Assembly: GCA_002314635.1 (NCBI GenBank)
Contig: DCGQ01000021.1
Coordinates: forward strand, 49,641 to 70,514
Reading direction: 5' to 3'
DNA from: Clostridiales bacterium UBA1774
GTDB taxonomy: Bacteria > Bacillota > Clostridia > Oscillospirales > Oscillospiraceae
DNA: 20,874 bases
Shown here: positions 5,974 to 13,747 of the stretch, one piece after another
Numbering within the stretch: the first letter of the stretch is position 1
Layout of the letters: the number at the start of each line of letters is the position of its first letter
Made by a program: the position numbers and the translations under genes
The notes under the pieces: model-generated
Database searches by the model: none
Seen by the model: the letters and a program-made list of their open reading frames with translations, nothing else
Told to the model about the DNA's origin: nothing

Positions 5974-7379
5974 GAGCCGGATACTCCTTCCGGGCGGGTG
6001 AGCTGCTTCACCCAGCCATAATGGTTGCAGACAATACCGTTGGGTATACATTTCAGGAGCTGATCTGCTTTCAGGATCCAGAACACGGTGACGGGAGCGG
6101 CGTGGAACAGGAAGGCCGCCGCAGCGGAGACCGGGATGGTAAACAGCCACATAAACAGGTTATCCACCCACGCCTGATACCGGGGATTGCCGCCTCCGGC
6201 GATGATGCCGCCCTCCACCGGAAACTCGTAGCAGGAGCCTACGGAGGTGACGGCCAGAATCAGCAGGAACCGGGAGGCAAGCTGCCGCGCCTCCTCCGAA
6301 ACGGTGTAGAAGCGGAGGATCGGCTCCCGCAGCAGCAGCATCAGCGCTGCCTGCACAAGACCGATGATGAGAAAGATCAGCTGCAGGGTGCGGGAATAAG
6401 GCTTCACCGCGGCAAAGTCCCCCCGACCCACCGCCTTGCCCATGGTGACGGAGGCGGCATTGGCGGAGGACATACCCACCACGATAAATAGCTGGAAGAT
6501 CACGGCGGCAATGGAGCTGGCGGCGATCACAGTTGCGCCCATGTGACCCAGTACGGCGGTCTGCGCCCCCTGTGCCACGCCCCACATCAGGCCGCTGATC
6601 ATCACCGGCAGCGCGGCGCGGGTAAAATCCCGCAGATAGCCGAAATCCAGACCGAAGATATCCTTCAGCTTCATGTTCAGCTTTTTATCCACAAATAATA
6701 CATAGATCAGAATGATCAGCAGCTCCACGCAGCGGGAGATCAGCGTGGCCGCAGCTGCGCCCCGGATGCCCAGCTCCGGGCAGCCCCAGCGCCCATAGAT
6801 CAGCAGAGAGTTCAGACAGAAGTTGATCACGATGGTGCTGCAGGACATGACCGTACCGATAAAGGCGGTCTCCACGCTTTGCAGGGAGTACATCAGCGTA
6901 TTGGAAACGGCGAAGATCACATAGGTCCAGCACATGATCTCCAGATATTTCATACCCTCGGCGATCACCGCTTCGTCCTCCGTAAACAGGCGCAGCAGAC
7001 CGTGGGGCACAAAGCAGCCAAGGAGGCAGAAAATCAGGCCTGCCGCCAGCGCGAACTTCACGCCGATGGAGGTGATGCGCCGGATGGGCGGCACATCCTG
7101 CTTTCCCCAATACTGACTGCCCAGCACGCTGACGCCCATGCCGATGCCGCCGCAGAGCTGCTGCAGCACGAACTGCAGCTGGTTCACCAGCGTGGCCCCG
7201 CTGAGGCTCAGCTCCGTATACCGTCCCAGCATGATATTGTCCACCAGATTCACAGTCAGCGCTGCCAGCTGCTGCAGGGTAATGACGAACAGCAGCGGCA
7301 GAAAACCCCGGTAAAAGCTCCGGTCATGGGTGAAAAAGCTGCCCTCCGGCAGTGAAGGCGGGTTGTGCTTTCCTGTCAT
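5970..7379 (-). CDS. MATE family efflux transporter
   Basis: 469 residues, about 12 membrane helices, consistent with two MatE repeats. The N-terminal segment LQQLAALTVNLVDNIMLGRY is the typical first helix of NorM/DinF-like multidrug and toxic compound extruders, which exchange organic cations for Na+ or H+. Substrate is unknown. The frame reaches 7544, but the ATG at 7379 is chosen: GGGAG lies just upstream and a near-consensus promoter sits 43 bases further back, which excludes the longer start. It is the first gene of a four-gene operon with the cysteine-rich membrane protein (GTGA overlap), the HAD phosphatase and nadE. No regulator gene accompanies it. Confidence 0.92.
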   Translation of the reverse strand: MTGKHNPPSLPEGSFFTHDRSFYRGFLPLLFVITLQQLAALTVNLVDNIMLGRYTELSLSGATLVNQLQFVLQQLCGGIGMGVSVLGSQYWGKQDVPPIRRITSIGVKFALAAGLIFCLLGCFVPHGLLRLFTEDEAVIAEGMKYLEIMCWTYVIFAVSNTLMYSLQSVETAFIGTVMSCSTIVINFCLNSLLIYGRWGCPELGIRGAAAATLISRCVELLIILIYVLFVDKKLNMKLKDIFGLDFGYLRDFTRAALPVMISGLMWGVAQGAQTAVLGHMGATVIAASSIAAVIFQLFIVVGMSSANAASVTMGKAVGRGDFAAVKPYSRTLQLIFLIIGLVQAALMLLLREPILRFYTVSEEARQLASRFLLILAVTSVGSCYEFPVEGGIIAGGGNPRYQAWVDNLFMWLFTIPVSAAAAFLFHAAPVTVFWILKADQLLKCIPNGIVCNHYGWVKQLTRPEGVSGS

Positions 7380-7421
7380 CAGCGGATTCTCCCTTTTCGT
7401 CTGCAATGCCTGTAATGAATT

Positions 7422-7450
7422 ATTGTACCCGTCTTTTCCGCCGATGTCAA
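7422..7450 (-). promoter_or_regulatory. Near-consensus sigma-70-type promoter for the MATE-nadE operon
   Basis: On the minus strand a perfect TTGACA (7445-7450) and TACAAT (7422-7427) are separated by exactly 17 bases. It drives the operon starting with the ATG at 7379 and diverges from the plus-strand promoter at 7485-7513. Confidence 0.88.
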
Positions 7451-7484
7451 CCGCGTTCCCGTGAGCAGATTTCCCATTCTTTGT

Positions 7485-7513
7485 TTGCCAAGCGCAGCAG
7501 AATGTGTTAAAAT
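7485..7513 (+). promoter_or_regulatory. Extended -10 promoter for the phospholipase-like/rlmA/nnr operon
   Basis: TTGCCA (7485-7490) and TAAAAT (7508-7513) are separated by 17 bases. TG at 7505-7506 gives an extended -10 element. The first gene starts at 7550 behind a strong AAAGGAGGT ribosome site. The back-to-back arrangement with the MATE promoter leaves 34 bases between the two -35 boxes. Confidence 0.82.
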
Positions 7514-7549
7514 ACCCGTATTCCATCACCGAAAAGGAGGTCATTCCGT

Positions 7550-8149
7550 ATGCCCTCTGCCATGATCCATATGCTCACCGCCCGAAACTGCTATCCCCAA
7601 GGCAGCGCGGCGCTGCAGCTTGGCAGCATCGCGCCGGACTATGCCTTTCAGCGGGAGTATAAGGACGCGATCCATCTCCGCACCGTGCCCGACCGGGCGG
7701 CGGCGCTGCGGGAGCTGGGGCAGCGTCTGCCGCTGACGGAGGATTTTGCCCTCGGCTGGCTGCTGCACCTGTATACCGACCTCTGCTGGGATGAAAGCCA
7801 CCTTGCCCGCTACCGGGCCGCCCATGAAACGGAGGAAAACTGGTTTTCAGGCTACCATCAGGCGCTGCACAGCGCCGGGTATGCACTGTATCACGCCAAA
7901 GACTGGGCCGAACCCATGATGCGGGAGATGGAGGCGCTGCCGCTGGATGCGCTGCCGCTGGATGCGCTGCCGCCGGTGCTGAACATCGACCCGGAGGCGC
8001 TGGCCTTTTTCCGCAAAATTCTCTTTGAAAAGACCCGGGAGAGCGACCCGGCCATTGCCTCCGCTGCCTTTTCCCCGGCGCTGACGGAGGATTTTGCCGC
8101 AGAGACGGCGGAGGGTTTCCTTCGCTGGCGGCAGGAGGCGGGACTGTGA
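7550..8149 (+). CDS. Zinc-dependent phospholipase C-like hydrolase family protein
   Basis: 199 residues, no signal peptide. The pattern MPSAMIHMLTA, then GSIAPDY, then a conserved histidine, then LGWLLHLYTD resembles the zinc-dependent phospholipase C/P1 nuclease-like proteins common in clostridia. Candidate metal ligands are His7, Asp30, His42, His73 and Asp77. The true substrate in this cytoplasmic subgroup is unknown. Start: ATG at 7550 with AAAGGAGGT 9 bases upstream. A 15-bp tandem repeat inserts PLDALPLDAL near residue 130. It is the first gene of a plus-strand operon, and its TGA overlaps the GTG start of the next gene. The family call is from motif memory, so moderate. Confidence 0.7.
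   Translation: MPSAMIHMLTARNCYPQGSAALQLGSIAPDYAFQREYKDAIHLRTVPDRAAALRELGQRLPLTEDFALGWLLHLYTDLCWDESHLARYRAAHETEENWFSGYHQALHSAGYALYHAKDWAEPMMREMEALPLDALPLDALPPVLNIDPEALAFFRKILFEKTRESDPAIASAAFSPALTEDFAAETAEGFLRWRQEAGL
7934..7973 (+). repeat. 15-bp tandem repeat inside the phospholipase-like gene
   Basis: Two exact 15-base units beginning GCGCTGCCG (7934-7948 and 7949-7963) are followed by a 10-base partial third copy. The unit is a multiple of three, so copy-number change would add or remove five residues (PLDAL) without breaking the frame. Confidence 0.88.
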
Positions 8150-8970
8150 CGGCGCTGCGCTGCCCGGTCTGCGGCGGCACGCTGCTCCGGCAGGAAAAGG
8201 TCTTTCGCTGCGAAAAGGGTCACAGCTTCGACCTTGCACGGCAGGGTTACGTGAACCTGATGGTACACAACGGCAGCGGCAAACGGCACGGGGACGACAA
8301 ACGCATGGTTTCCGCCCGCACCGCCTTTCTGGACAAAGGGTTTTATGACCCGCTCTCCCGCCTGCTCTGTGAGCTGGCCGGAAAGACCGAGGGCGATGTG
8401 CTTCTGGCGGACGCAGGCTGCGGCGAAGGCAAGTACACCTGCGACATTCTGAACGCGCTGAAATGCAGCGGGCGGAAGGCTGAAGGCGTGGGCGTGGATA
8501 TTTCCCGGGAAGCACTGATCGCCGCCGCCCGGCGGGACAGGAGCCTGACGCTGGCGGTGGCCAGCAGCGCCCAGCTTCCGCTGCTCAGCGGCTGCTGCGA
8601 TATGGTACTGAATGTGTTCAGTCCCTTCTGCCGGGAGGAATTTCTCCGTGTGCTGAAGCCGGGCGGTACGCTGCTGCGGGTCTGGCCGCTGGAGCAGCAC
8701 CTTTGGGAGCTGAAAACGCTGGTCTATGATGAACCCTATCCCAACCGTCCCCCGGAACCGGAGGCGGAAGGCTTTATTCTGAGCGAATACCGGGAACTGC
8801 GGTATGCCATCACCCTCCACGGGGCGGAGATCGGCGCATTGTTTGAGATGACGCCCTACTATTATAAAACCAGCCGGGAGGATCAGCGAAAGGCGGAGGA
8901 AGCCGCAGAGCTGACCGTCCGGTTGGAGTTCGGCGTTGGCCGCTATACGAAGGCGGGTGATGCTCCGTGA
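8146..8970 (+). CDS. rlmA: 23S rRNA (guanine-N1)-methyltransferase, RlmA/RrmA family
   Basis: 274 residues, soluble. An N-terminal zinc ribbon (Cys6, Cys9, Cys22, His26 in CPVC and CEKGHSFD) is followed by the RlmA hallmark GDDKRMVSARTAFLDKGFY. A Rossmann SAM-binding fold follows with LADAGCGEGKYT at about 87-98 and the LRVLKPGG strand. RlmA enzymes methylate N1 of G745 or G748 in helix 35 of 23S rRNA; RlmA(II)-type methylation also affects tylosin-class macrolide sensitivity. Which guanine is used here cannot be told. Start: GTG at 8146 inside a GTGA overlap with the previous stop, with AGGAGG 9 bases upstream. The last codons overlap the next gene in the same GTGA fashion, so the three genes are translationally coupled. 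Confidence 0.88.
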   Translation: MTALRCPVCGGTLLRQEKVFRCEKGHSFDLARQGYVNLMVHNGSGKRHGDDKRMVSARTAFLDKGFYDPLSRLLCELAGKTEGDVLLADAGCGEGKYTCDILNALKCSGRKAEGVGVDISREALIAAARRDRSLTLAVASSAQLPLLSGCCDMVLNVFSPFCREEFLRVLKPGGTLLRVWPLEQHLWELKTLVYDEPYPNRPPEPEAEGFILSEYRELRYAITLHGAEIGALFEMTPYYYKTSREDQRKAEEAAELTVRLEFGVGRYTKAGDAP

Positions 8971-11234
8971 AGCAGGTTCTCACCGTTTCCGCCATGCGGG
9001 ACATGGACGCGAAAACCATCGCTGCCGGGACGCCGGGCAGGGTGCTGATGGGGCGGGCAGCGGAGGGCATCTTCCGCGCCGTCCGCTGGCAAGGCCCCGC
9101 CGCCATCCTCTGCGGCACCGGCAACAACGCGGGGGACGGGTACGCCCTTGCCCTGCTGCTGCAAAGGGCCGGAATCCCCGTAAAGCTGCTGCGCCTTTCG
9201 GAGCGGTTCAGCGAGGACGGGCGGTACTATTATGAAAAGTGCCTTGCCGCCGGGATTCCGGACGGGATGTACCGGGACGAGGGCGATCTTTCCGGCTGCC
9301 GGGAGCTTGTGGACTGCATCTTCGGCACCGGCTTCCACGGTGCGCCGGAGGGTCTGTCCCGCGACTGCATCGAGGCCATGAACCGGGCCGGGGCAAGGGT
9401 CATCGCCGCCGACATTCCCAGCGGTCTCAGCGGCCTCAGCGGCCGGGGTGAGACCGTGGTAAAGGCGGATATCACCGTTTCCATCGGCTGGACCCAGCCG
9501 GGGCACTATCTGGCACAGGCCAAGGACTATGTGGGAACCCTTGTGAATGCGGATATCGGCATCCCCGCCGGGAGCGCCGTTCTTCATCTCTGCGAGGACG
9601 GAGACCTTCGCAAGCTCTGCCCGCCCCGCCCCTGCGACTGCAATAAGGGCAGCTTCGGCTATGTGGCGCTGCTGGGCGGCTGCATGGAATACAGCGGCGC
9701 GGCAAAGCTGGCAAATCTCAGTATGGCGGCGCTGCGCTGCGGCTGCGGGGTCAGCACACTGGCGGTGCCCGGCTGCATTGCCGCCTCCGTCAGTCCCTAT
9801 CTGCTGGAAAGCACCCTGCTTCCCCTGCCGGATTGGGACGGGTTCGCGGCCTTCGACCCGGCTTCGCTGGACGAAGTGATGCGCCGCCGAAAGGCGCTGG
9901 GCGTGGGCATGGGCTGGGGCGCAGGGCCGGACAATGAAGCGATTTTAACTTACATATTACAGCACTACACCGGAAACCTGATTCTGGACGCGGACGGGCT
10001 GAATACCCTGTCCCGGTTGGAGCCTGCGCTGCTGCGGGAAAGCAAAGCAAACATCGTGCTGACCCCCCATCTGCGGGAGTTCAGCCGTCTCACCGGCCTG
10101 TCCGAAGGCGAGATTCTGTCCGACCCGGTCAGCGCGGCGGAGCGGTATGCCCGGGAGAATCGGGTGATCGTCCTGCTGAAAGGCGCGGCCACCGTGGTCA
10201 CGGACGGGGAGCAGACCTATCTCACGGACGCAGGCTGTCCGGGCATGGCTACCGCCGGTTCCGGGGATGTGCTTACCGGCATCCTCACCGGACTGCTTGG
10301 TTGGGCGGCATACTGTCCCGAGACCGCGGCGCTGGGCGCACATCTGAACGGGCGGGCAGGAGAGCTGGCGCAGGACGCCATAGGCGCCGTCTCCATGACC
10401 GCCGGAGACACTGTCAAATTTATTCCCCGGGTCATGCACCCGGGAAAGGAGAAAGATATGACCTATTTTAAGCGGATCCCCATGGAAACTCTGGTAAACA
10501 CCCGCGATCTGGGCGGCTGGCCCACCAAGGACGGCAAGGTCACGAAATACGGCGTGATCTACCGCACCGACTGCCCCATCGGCATCTCCGAAAACGATAA
10601 GGCCGAGCTGCTGCGCCGGGGCGTCACCCTGAGCATCGACCTGCGCGGCTGCGATGAGGTGGAGGACAAACCCAGCGGACTTGCCAATGTGCCGGGTCAC
10701 ACCTATATCCACTGCCCCATCTCCGAGGAGCATCGGATCATCAAGTCCGACGGCGACAAGAAGAGTCCCCCTCCTCCCCCTCCCGCAGGCAGCACCTTTG
10801 ATCTGGGCGACACCTATGTGGGTATGCTGGAAATGGGCAAGCCCTGGGCCAAGAAGGTCATCGAGCTGCTGGCCAACTGGGAAGGCGCCGCCATCTTCCA
10901 CTGCTTCATCGGCAAGGACCGTGCCGGTCTGATCGCCGCGCTGACGCTGGGCGCGGTGGGCGTCTGCGACACCGATATCATCGCGGACTATAGCTGGTCC
11001 ATGAGCTTCCTGCGTCCCAAGTTCCTGAAAATGGGCGGCTCGGAGCATTTGCCCCAGAAGCACGGCCGTCCCGATTTCAGCGCCGGTTTCTTCGGCTCCG
11101 TGCCGGAGACCATGGAGACCGCGCTGTGCCACATGAACGAAAAGTACGGCGGCGTTGTGGGTTATCTGAAGGATTGCGGTGTTGCCGACGAGACCATTCA
11201 GAAGCTCCGCGACAAGATGCTGGAAAACGTGTAA
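8967..11234 (+). CDS. NAD(P)H-hydrate epimerase/dehydratase fused in frame to a tyrosine phosphatase
   Basis: 755 codons without a stop. Residues 1-497 form a complete bifunctional Nnr (YjeF) enzyme. The epimerase half has GTGNNAGDGY (50-59); the ADP/ATP-dependent dehydratase half has LDADGLN, VLTPHLREFSRL and the catalytic GSGDVLTG with Asp434. It repairs NADHX and NADPHX. Residues 498-755 form a complete phosphatase of the Y_phosphatase3 type, with NTRDLGGW near its start and the Cys-x5-Arg loop HCFIGKDR (Cys646, Arg652). A run of six prolines lies between these. Normal bacterial Nnr proteins are about 500 residues, so the junction lies where a stop would be expected. An intact ribosome site and ATG occur there (10458). 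Start: GTG at 8967 in a GTGA overlap with rlmA. Either a true fusion or a recent stop loss. Confidence 0.85.
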   Translation: MKQVLTVSAMRDMDAKTIAAGTPGRVLMGRAAEGIFRAVRWQGPAAILCGTGNNAGDGYALALLLQRAGIPVKLLRLSERFSEDGRYYYEKCLAAGIPDGMYRDEGDLSGCRELVDCIFGTGFHGAPEGLSRDCIEAMNRAGARVIAADIPSGLSGLSGRGETVVKADITVSIGWTQPGHYLAQAKDYVGTLVNADIGIPAGSAVLHLCEDGDLRKLCPPRPCDCNKGSFGYVALLGGCMEYSGAAKLANLSMAALRCGCGVSTLAVPGCIAASVSPYLLESTLLPLPDWDGFAAFDPASLDEVMRRRKALGVGMGWGAGPDNEAILTYILQHYTGNLILDADGLNTLSRLEPALLRESKANIVLTPHLREFSRLTGLSEGEILSDPVSAAERYARENRVIVLLKGAATVVTDGEQTYLTDAGCPGMATAGSGDVLTGILTGLLGWAAYCPETAALGAHLNGRAGELAQDAIGAVSMTAGDTVKFIPRVMHPGKEKDMTYFKRIPMETLVNTRDLGGWPTKDGKVTKYGVIYRTDCPIGISENDKAELLRRGVTLSIDLRGCDEVEDKPSGLANVPGHTYIHCPISEEHRIIKSDGDKKSPPPPPPAGSTFDLGDTYVGMLEMGKPWAKKVIELLANWEGAAIFHCFIGKDRAGLIAALTLGAVGVCDTDIIADYSWSMSFLRPKFLKMGGSEHLPQKHGRPDFSAGFFGSVPETMETALCHMNEKYGGVVGYLKDCGVADETIQKLRDKMLENV
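10426..10460 (+). promoter_or_regulatory. Hairpin plus internal ribosome site and ATG at the Nnr/phosphatase junction
   Basis: A 7-bp stem (CCCGGGT at 10426-10432, ACCCGGG at 10438-10444, 5-base loop) is followed at once by AAAGGAG (10445-10451), a 6-base spacer and an in-frame ATG (10458-10460). This is the normal layout of an intergenic start site, yet it lies inside one uninterrupted reading frame. It should permit separate synthesis of the phosphatase. Confidence 0.75.
10458..11234 (+). CDS. Possible separately translated tyrosine phosphatase (internal start of the 755-codon frame)
   Basis: 258 residues if translation begins at the internal ATG. The protein would be a complete Y_phosphatase3-type enzyme: the conserved N-terminal NTRDLGGW motif is 13 residues from the start, and the catalytic loop HCFIGKDRAG follows. 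Such phosphatases act on phosphotyrosine or phosphoinositide-like substrates in other bacteria; no substrate is suggested by the neighbours. The SD spacing (6 bases) is better than that of the GTG start of the Nnr part. The same residues are also made as the C-terminal part of the long frame, so this entry describes an alternative product rather than an extra gene. Confidence 0.5.
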   Translation: MTYFKRIPMETLVNTRDLGGWPTKDGKVTKYGVIYRTDCPIGISENDKAELLRRGVTLSIDLRGCDEVEDKPSGLANVPGHTYIHCPISEEHRIIKSDGDKKSPPPPPPAGSTFDLGDTYVGMLEMGKPWAKKVIELLANWEGAAIFHCFIGKDRAGLIAALTLGAVGVCDTDIIADYSWSMSFLRPKFLKMGGSEHLPQKHGRPDFSAGFFGSVPETMETALCHMNEKYGGVVGYLKDCGVADETIQKLRDKMLENV

Positions 11235-11238
11235 CTGC

Positions 11239-11270
11239 AATGCCCCCGGAGCGCAGGCTCCGGGGGCATT
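11239..11270. terminator. Hairpin between convergent genes, no U tract
   Basis: A perfect 14-bp stem (11239-11252 with 11257-11270) closes a 4-base GCAG loop. It lies 4 bases after the stop of the Nnr-phosphatase frame and 7 bases before the stop of the convergent carboxypeptidase gene. Neither strand has a T run after it, so it is a strong bidirectional hairpin rather than a textbook intrinsic terminator. Confidence 0.7.
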
Positions 11271-11277
11271 GTGATGC

Positions 11278-12468
11278 TCAGCCGCTTACAACCAGCGCCT
11301 GCAGCAGCCGGAGAAAGATGCGGCCGAAGCTGAGCCGCCCCACCGCCTCCCCCGCCGTCAGCGGGATCGTGCAGAGCGCATTGCCGCCGCTGTCCCATAC
11401 CGTCAGGGTGCCCAGCTCCTGCCCGGCCTCCACCGGCGCGGAAACCGATTCCGGCAGCGTCACGGTCTGGGTCAGGCTGCCCGCCTGGGATTTCCGCAGC
11501 AGCAGCCGGGGCGCTTCCGCCGCAGTCGGCTGCACATAGTCCGCATCCCCCAGCGTCACCGCCACCGGCGGCAGCGCCGCGTCCGGCGTGACCGTGACCG
11601 CCTTATAATTGGCAAAGGCATGATCCAGCAGCAGCTTTGCCGCCTCAAAACGCTCGGCGCTGGTCTCCCCGTGGAGGATCACGGCGATGTACTCCGTGCC
11701 GTCCCGCAGGGCGGAGGCGGAAAGGCAGTACATGGCCTCCTGCGTGAAGCCGGTCTTTAAGCCGGTGCAGCCTTCGTAAAAGCGCACCAGCTTGTTGGTG
11801 TTGCTGAGTCCGAAGGCCCCGTCCCGCACGGAATCCGTCCAGATGGTGGTATACTGCCGGATGCGGTCATGCTGCAGCAGCGCCCGGCTCATCAGCGCAA
11901 TGTCCCACGCGGAGGTCAGATGCTCCCCCTCACAGGGCAGGCCGGTGCAGTTGGAAAACTTCGTGTCCGCCATGCCCAGCTCCCGGGCCTTTTCGTTCAT
12001 CCGCTCCGTGAAGGCCCCCTCGCTGCCTGCCACCGCCTCCGCCAGCGCCACAGCCGCGTCATTGGCGGAGGCCACCGCCACGCTTTTCAGCAGCTGGGAC
12101 ACGGTCATCTGCTCCCCCTCTTTCAGGTAGATCTGGCTGCCGCCCATCCCGGCGGCATAGGCGGAGGCGGTGACAAGGGTATCCTCGCTCAGCTCCCCGC
12201 CGTCCAGCGCCTCACAGACAAGGAGCATGGTCATGATCTTCGTCACGCTGGCAGGGTGCATCCGGGCATGGGCCTGATATTCATAGAGACACTGTCCCGT
12301 TTCCGCCTCCACCAGCACCGCCGCGCCCACCTTTGCCGACACATCCTCCACGGAGGACATGGCCTCCACCGTTTCCCACGGCTCCTCGTCTCCCGGCTCC
12401 TGCCCGTACACCGGCAGTACCAGCGCTGCCAGCAGCAGCATACACACACATCGCTTGCCCAGTCCCAT
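11278..12468 (-). CDS. D-alanyl-D-alanine carboxypeptidase, penicillin-binding protein 5 type
   Basis: 396 residues, exported. An N-terminal signal peptide (about 1-22, ending VYGQ) leads into an S11 peptidase domain with all three active-site motifs: SVTK (Ser74, Lys77), SAN (134-136) and KTG (238-240). A beta-rich PBP5-type C-terminal domain and a final hydrophobic stretch, LRLLQALVVSG, follow and may anchor it to the membrane. It trims the terminal D-alanine from peptidoglycan pentapeptides and so limits crosslinking. Start: the ATG at 12468 has AAGGGG 8 bases upstream; a GTG at 12489 is in frame but badly placed for the signal peptide. No clear promoter is visible in the shared 97-base gap with thiI. 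DacF-like by layout, but I cannot separate DacA from DacF. Confidence 0.92.
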   Translation of the reverse strand: MGLGKRCVCMLLLAALVLPVYGQEPGDEEPWETVEAMSSVEDVSAKVGAAVLVEAETGQCLYEYQAHARMHPASVTKIMTMLLVCEALDGGELSEDTLVTASAYAAGMGGSQIYLKEGEQMTVSQLLKSVAVASANDAAVALAEAVAGSEGAFTERMNEKARELGMADTKFSNCTGLPCEGEHLTSAWDIALMSRALLQHDRIRQYTTIWTDSVRDGAFGLSNTNKLVRFYEGCTGLKTGFTQEAMYCLSASALRDGTEYIAVILHGETSAERFEAAKLLLDHAFANYKAVTVTPDAALPPVAVTLGDADYVQPTAAEAPRLLLRKSQAGSLTQTVTLPESVSAPVEAGQELGTLTVWDSGGNALCTIPLTAGEAVGRLSFGRIFLRLLQALVVSG

Positions 12469-12503
12469 GGAAACAACCCCTTTCGCCACAGCCTATGTAC
12501 GGA

Positions 12504-12532
12504 TTGACAGGAATATGCGGCTGGTGTAAAAT
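12504..12532 (+). promoter_or_regulatory. Promoter for thiI-cinA
   Basis: A perfect TTGACA (12504-12509) and TAAAAT (12527-12532) are separated by 17 bases, with TG directly before the -10 box. It is 33 bases upstream of the thiI ATG. Its position in the divergent gap makes it the likely source of the thiI-cinA transcript. Confidence 0.87.
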
Positions 12533-12565
12533 CTTCGGGATTAACAACAAGGAGAATACACATCC

Positions 12566-13747
12566 ATGAATGATCTGATCCTGCTGAAGCCCGGTGAGCT
12601 GGTGCTCAAGGGACTGAATCGGCATTTTTTTGAAGATAAGCTGCGGAATAATGTGTCCCGCCGTCTGTTCGGACTGGGAAAATTCCGCATTACCTCGGTG
12701 CAGTCCACCATCTATGTGGAGCCGCTGGACGACAATGCGGACATGGAGGAGGCCTATGCCCGCTGCAAACAGATTTTCGGCATCATCACGATCTGCCGCG
12801 CCGCTGCCTGTCCCAAGGACAAGGACGCCATCGCCGAAACCGCGCTGCGCTATCTGGGCAGCCAGCTTGCTCAGGCAAAAAGCTACAAGGTGGAGTCCAA
12901 GCGCAGCGACAAGAGCTTTCCCATGACCTCCATTCAGGTCAGCCAGTATGTGGCGGACAAAATCGGGGACGTTTACCCCGACCTGCCTGCGGATATGCGC
13001 CATCCGGAGCTGACCGTGTGGGTAGAGGTACGGGAGACCGCTGCCTATGTCCATGCCGGAGGCGAACCGGCTGCCGGCGGTCTGCCGGTGGGCACCTGCG
13101 GAAAAGCGGTCAGTCTGCTGTCCGGCGGTATCGACAGTCCGGTGTCCACATGGACCATGGCCCGCCGGGGCGTGCAGATCTACCCGGTTCACTTTTTCTC
13201 CTTCCCCTATACCAGCGAGCTGGCCAAGCAGAAGGTCATTGATCTGGGCAGGATGCTGACCCCATGGTGCGGGCGGATGACCCTGCGGATCGTGCCCTTC
13301 ACCCACATTCAGGAGGAAATTCGGGACAAATGCCCGGAGGCGCTGTTCACCCTGATCATGCGCCGTTTTATGATGCGTATCTCCGAGGCCATCGCACTGG
13401 AAAACGAGTGCGGCGCGCTGGTGACAGGCGAAAATCTGGGTCAGGTGGCCAGCCAGACCATGGAGGCCATCCGCACCACGGAAGCGCCCCTGTCCCTGCC
13501 GGTGCTGCGTCCGCTGATCGGCTCCGACAAGGAGGAGATCATCACCCGCGCCCGGAAGATCGGCACATTCGAGACCAGCATTCTGCCCTATGAGGACTGC
13601 TGCACCGTGTTCACCCCCAAGCACCCCCGCACCCGCCCCACCCTTGCCGAGGTGGAGGAAGCGGAAGCGGTGCTGGATGTGGAGGCGCTGGTGAAGGAAG
13701 CGCTCAGCGGCATTGAGAAGGTGAAGCTGCAAAATGAAAGCGTATAA
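12566..13747 (+). CDS. thiI: tRNA 4-thiouridine synthase ThiI
   Basis: 393 residues, soluble. ThiI adenylates U8 of tRNA and transfers sulfur to make 4-thiouridine. The order is an N-terminal ferredoxin-like part with ELVLKGLNR, a THUMP domain (about 60-165), and a PP-loop ATPase domain with SGGIDS (186-191) and the conserved EDCCTVFTPKHP near the C-terminus. The rhodanese domain of enterobacterial ThiI is absent, as is normal in Bacillus and clostridia, so sulfur should come directly from a cysteine desulfurase; none is adjacent here. ATG at 12566 with AAGGAG 11 bases upstream. Its end overlaps cinA by 14 bases. Confidence 0.95.
   Translation: MNDLILLKPGELVLKGLNRHFFEDKLRNNVSRRLFGLGKFRITSVQSTIYVEPLDDNADMEEAYARCKQIFGIITICRAAACPKDKDAIAETALRYLGSQLAQAKSYKVESKRSDKSFPMTSIQVSQYVADKIGDVYPDLPADMRHPELTVWVEVRETAAYVHAGGEPAAGGLPVGTCGKAVSLLSGGIDSPVSTWTMARRGVQIYPVHFFSFPYTSELAKQKVIDLGRMLTPWCGRMTLRIVPFTHIQEEIRDKCPEALFTLIMRRFMMRISEAIALENECGALVTGENLGQVASQTMEAIRTTEAPLSLPVLRPLIGSDKEEIITRARKIGTFETSILPYEDCCTVFTPKHPRTRPTLAEVEEAEAVLDVEALVKEALSGIEKVKLQNESV

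Noticed and set aside
9957..11240. A 427-codon minus-strand open frame opposite the Nnr-phosphatase gene
   Set aside because: Antisense shadow; the plus-strand protein has complete catalytic motifs.
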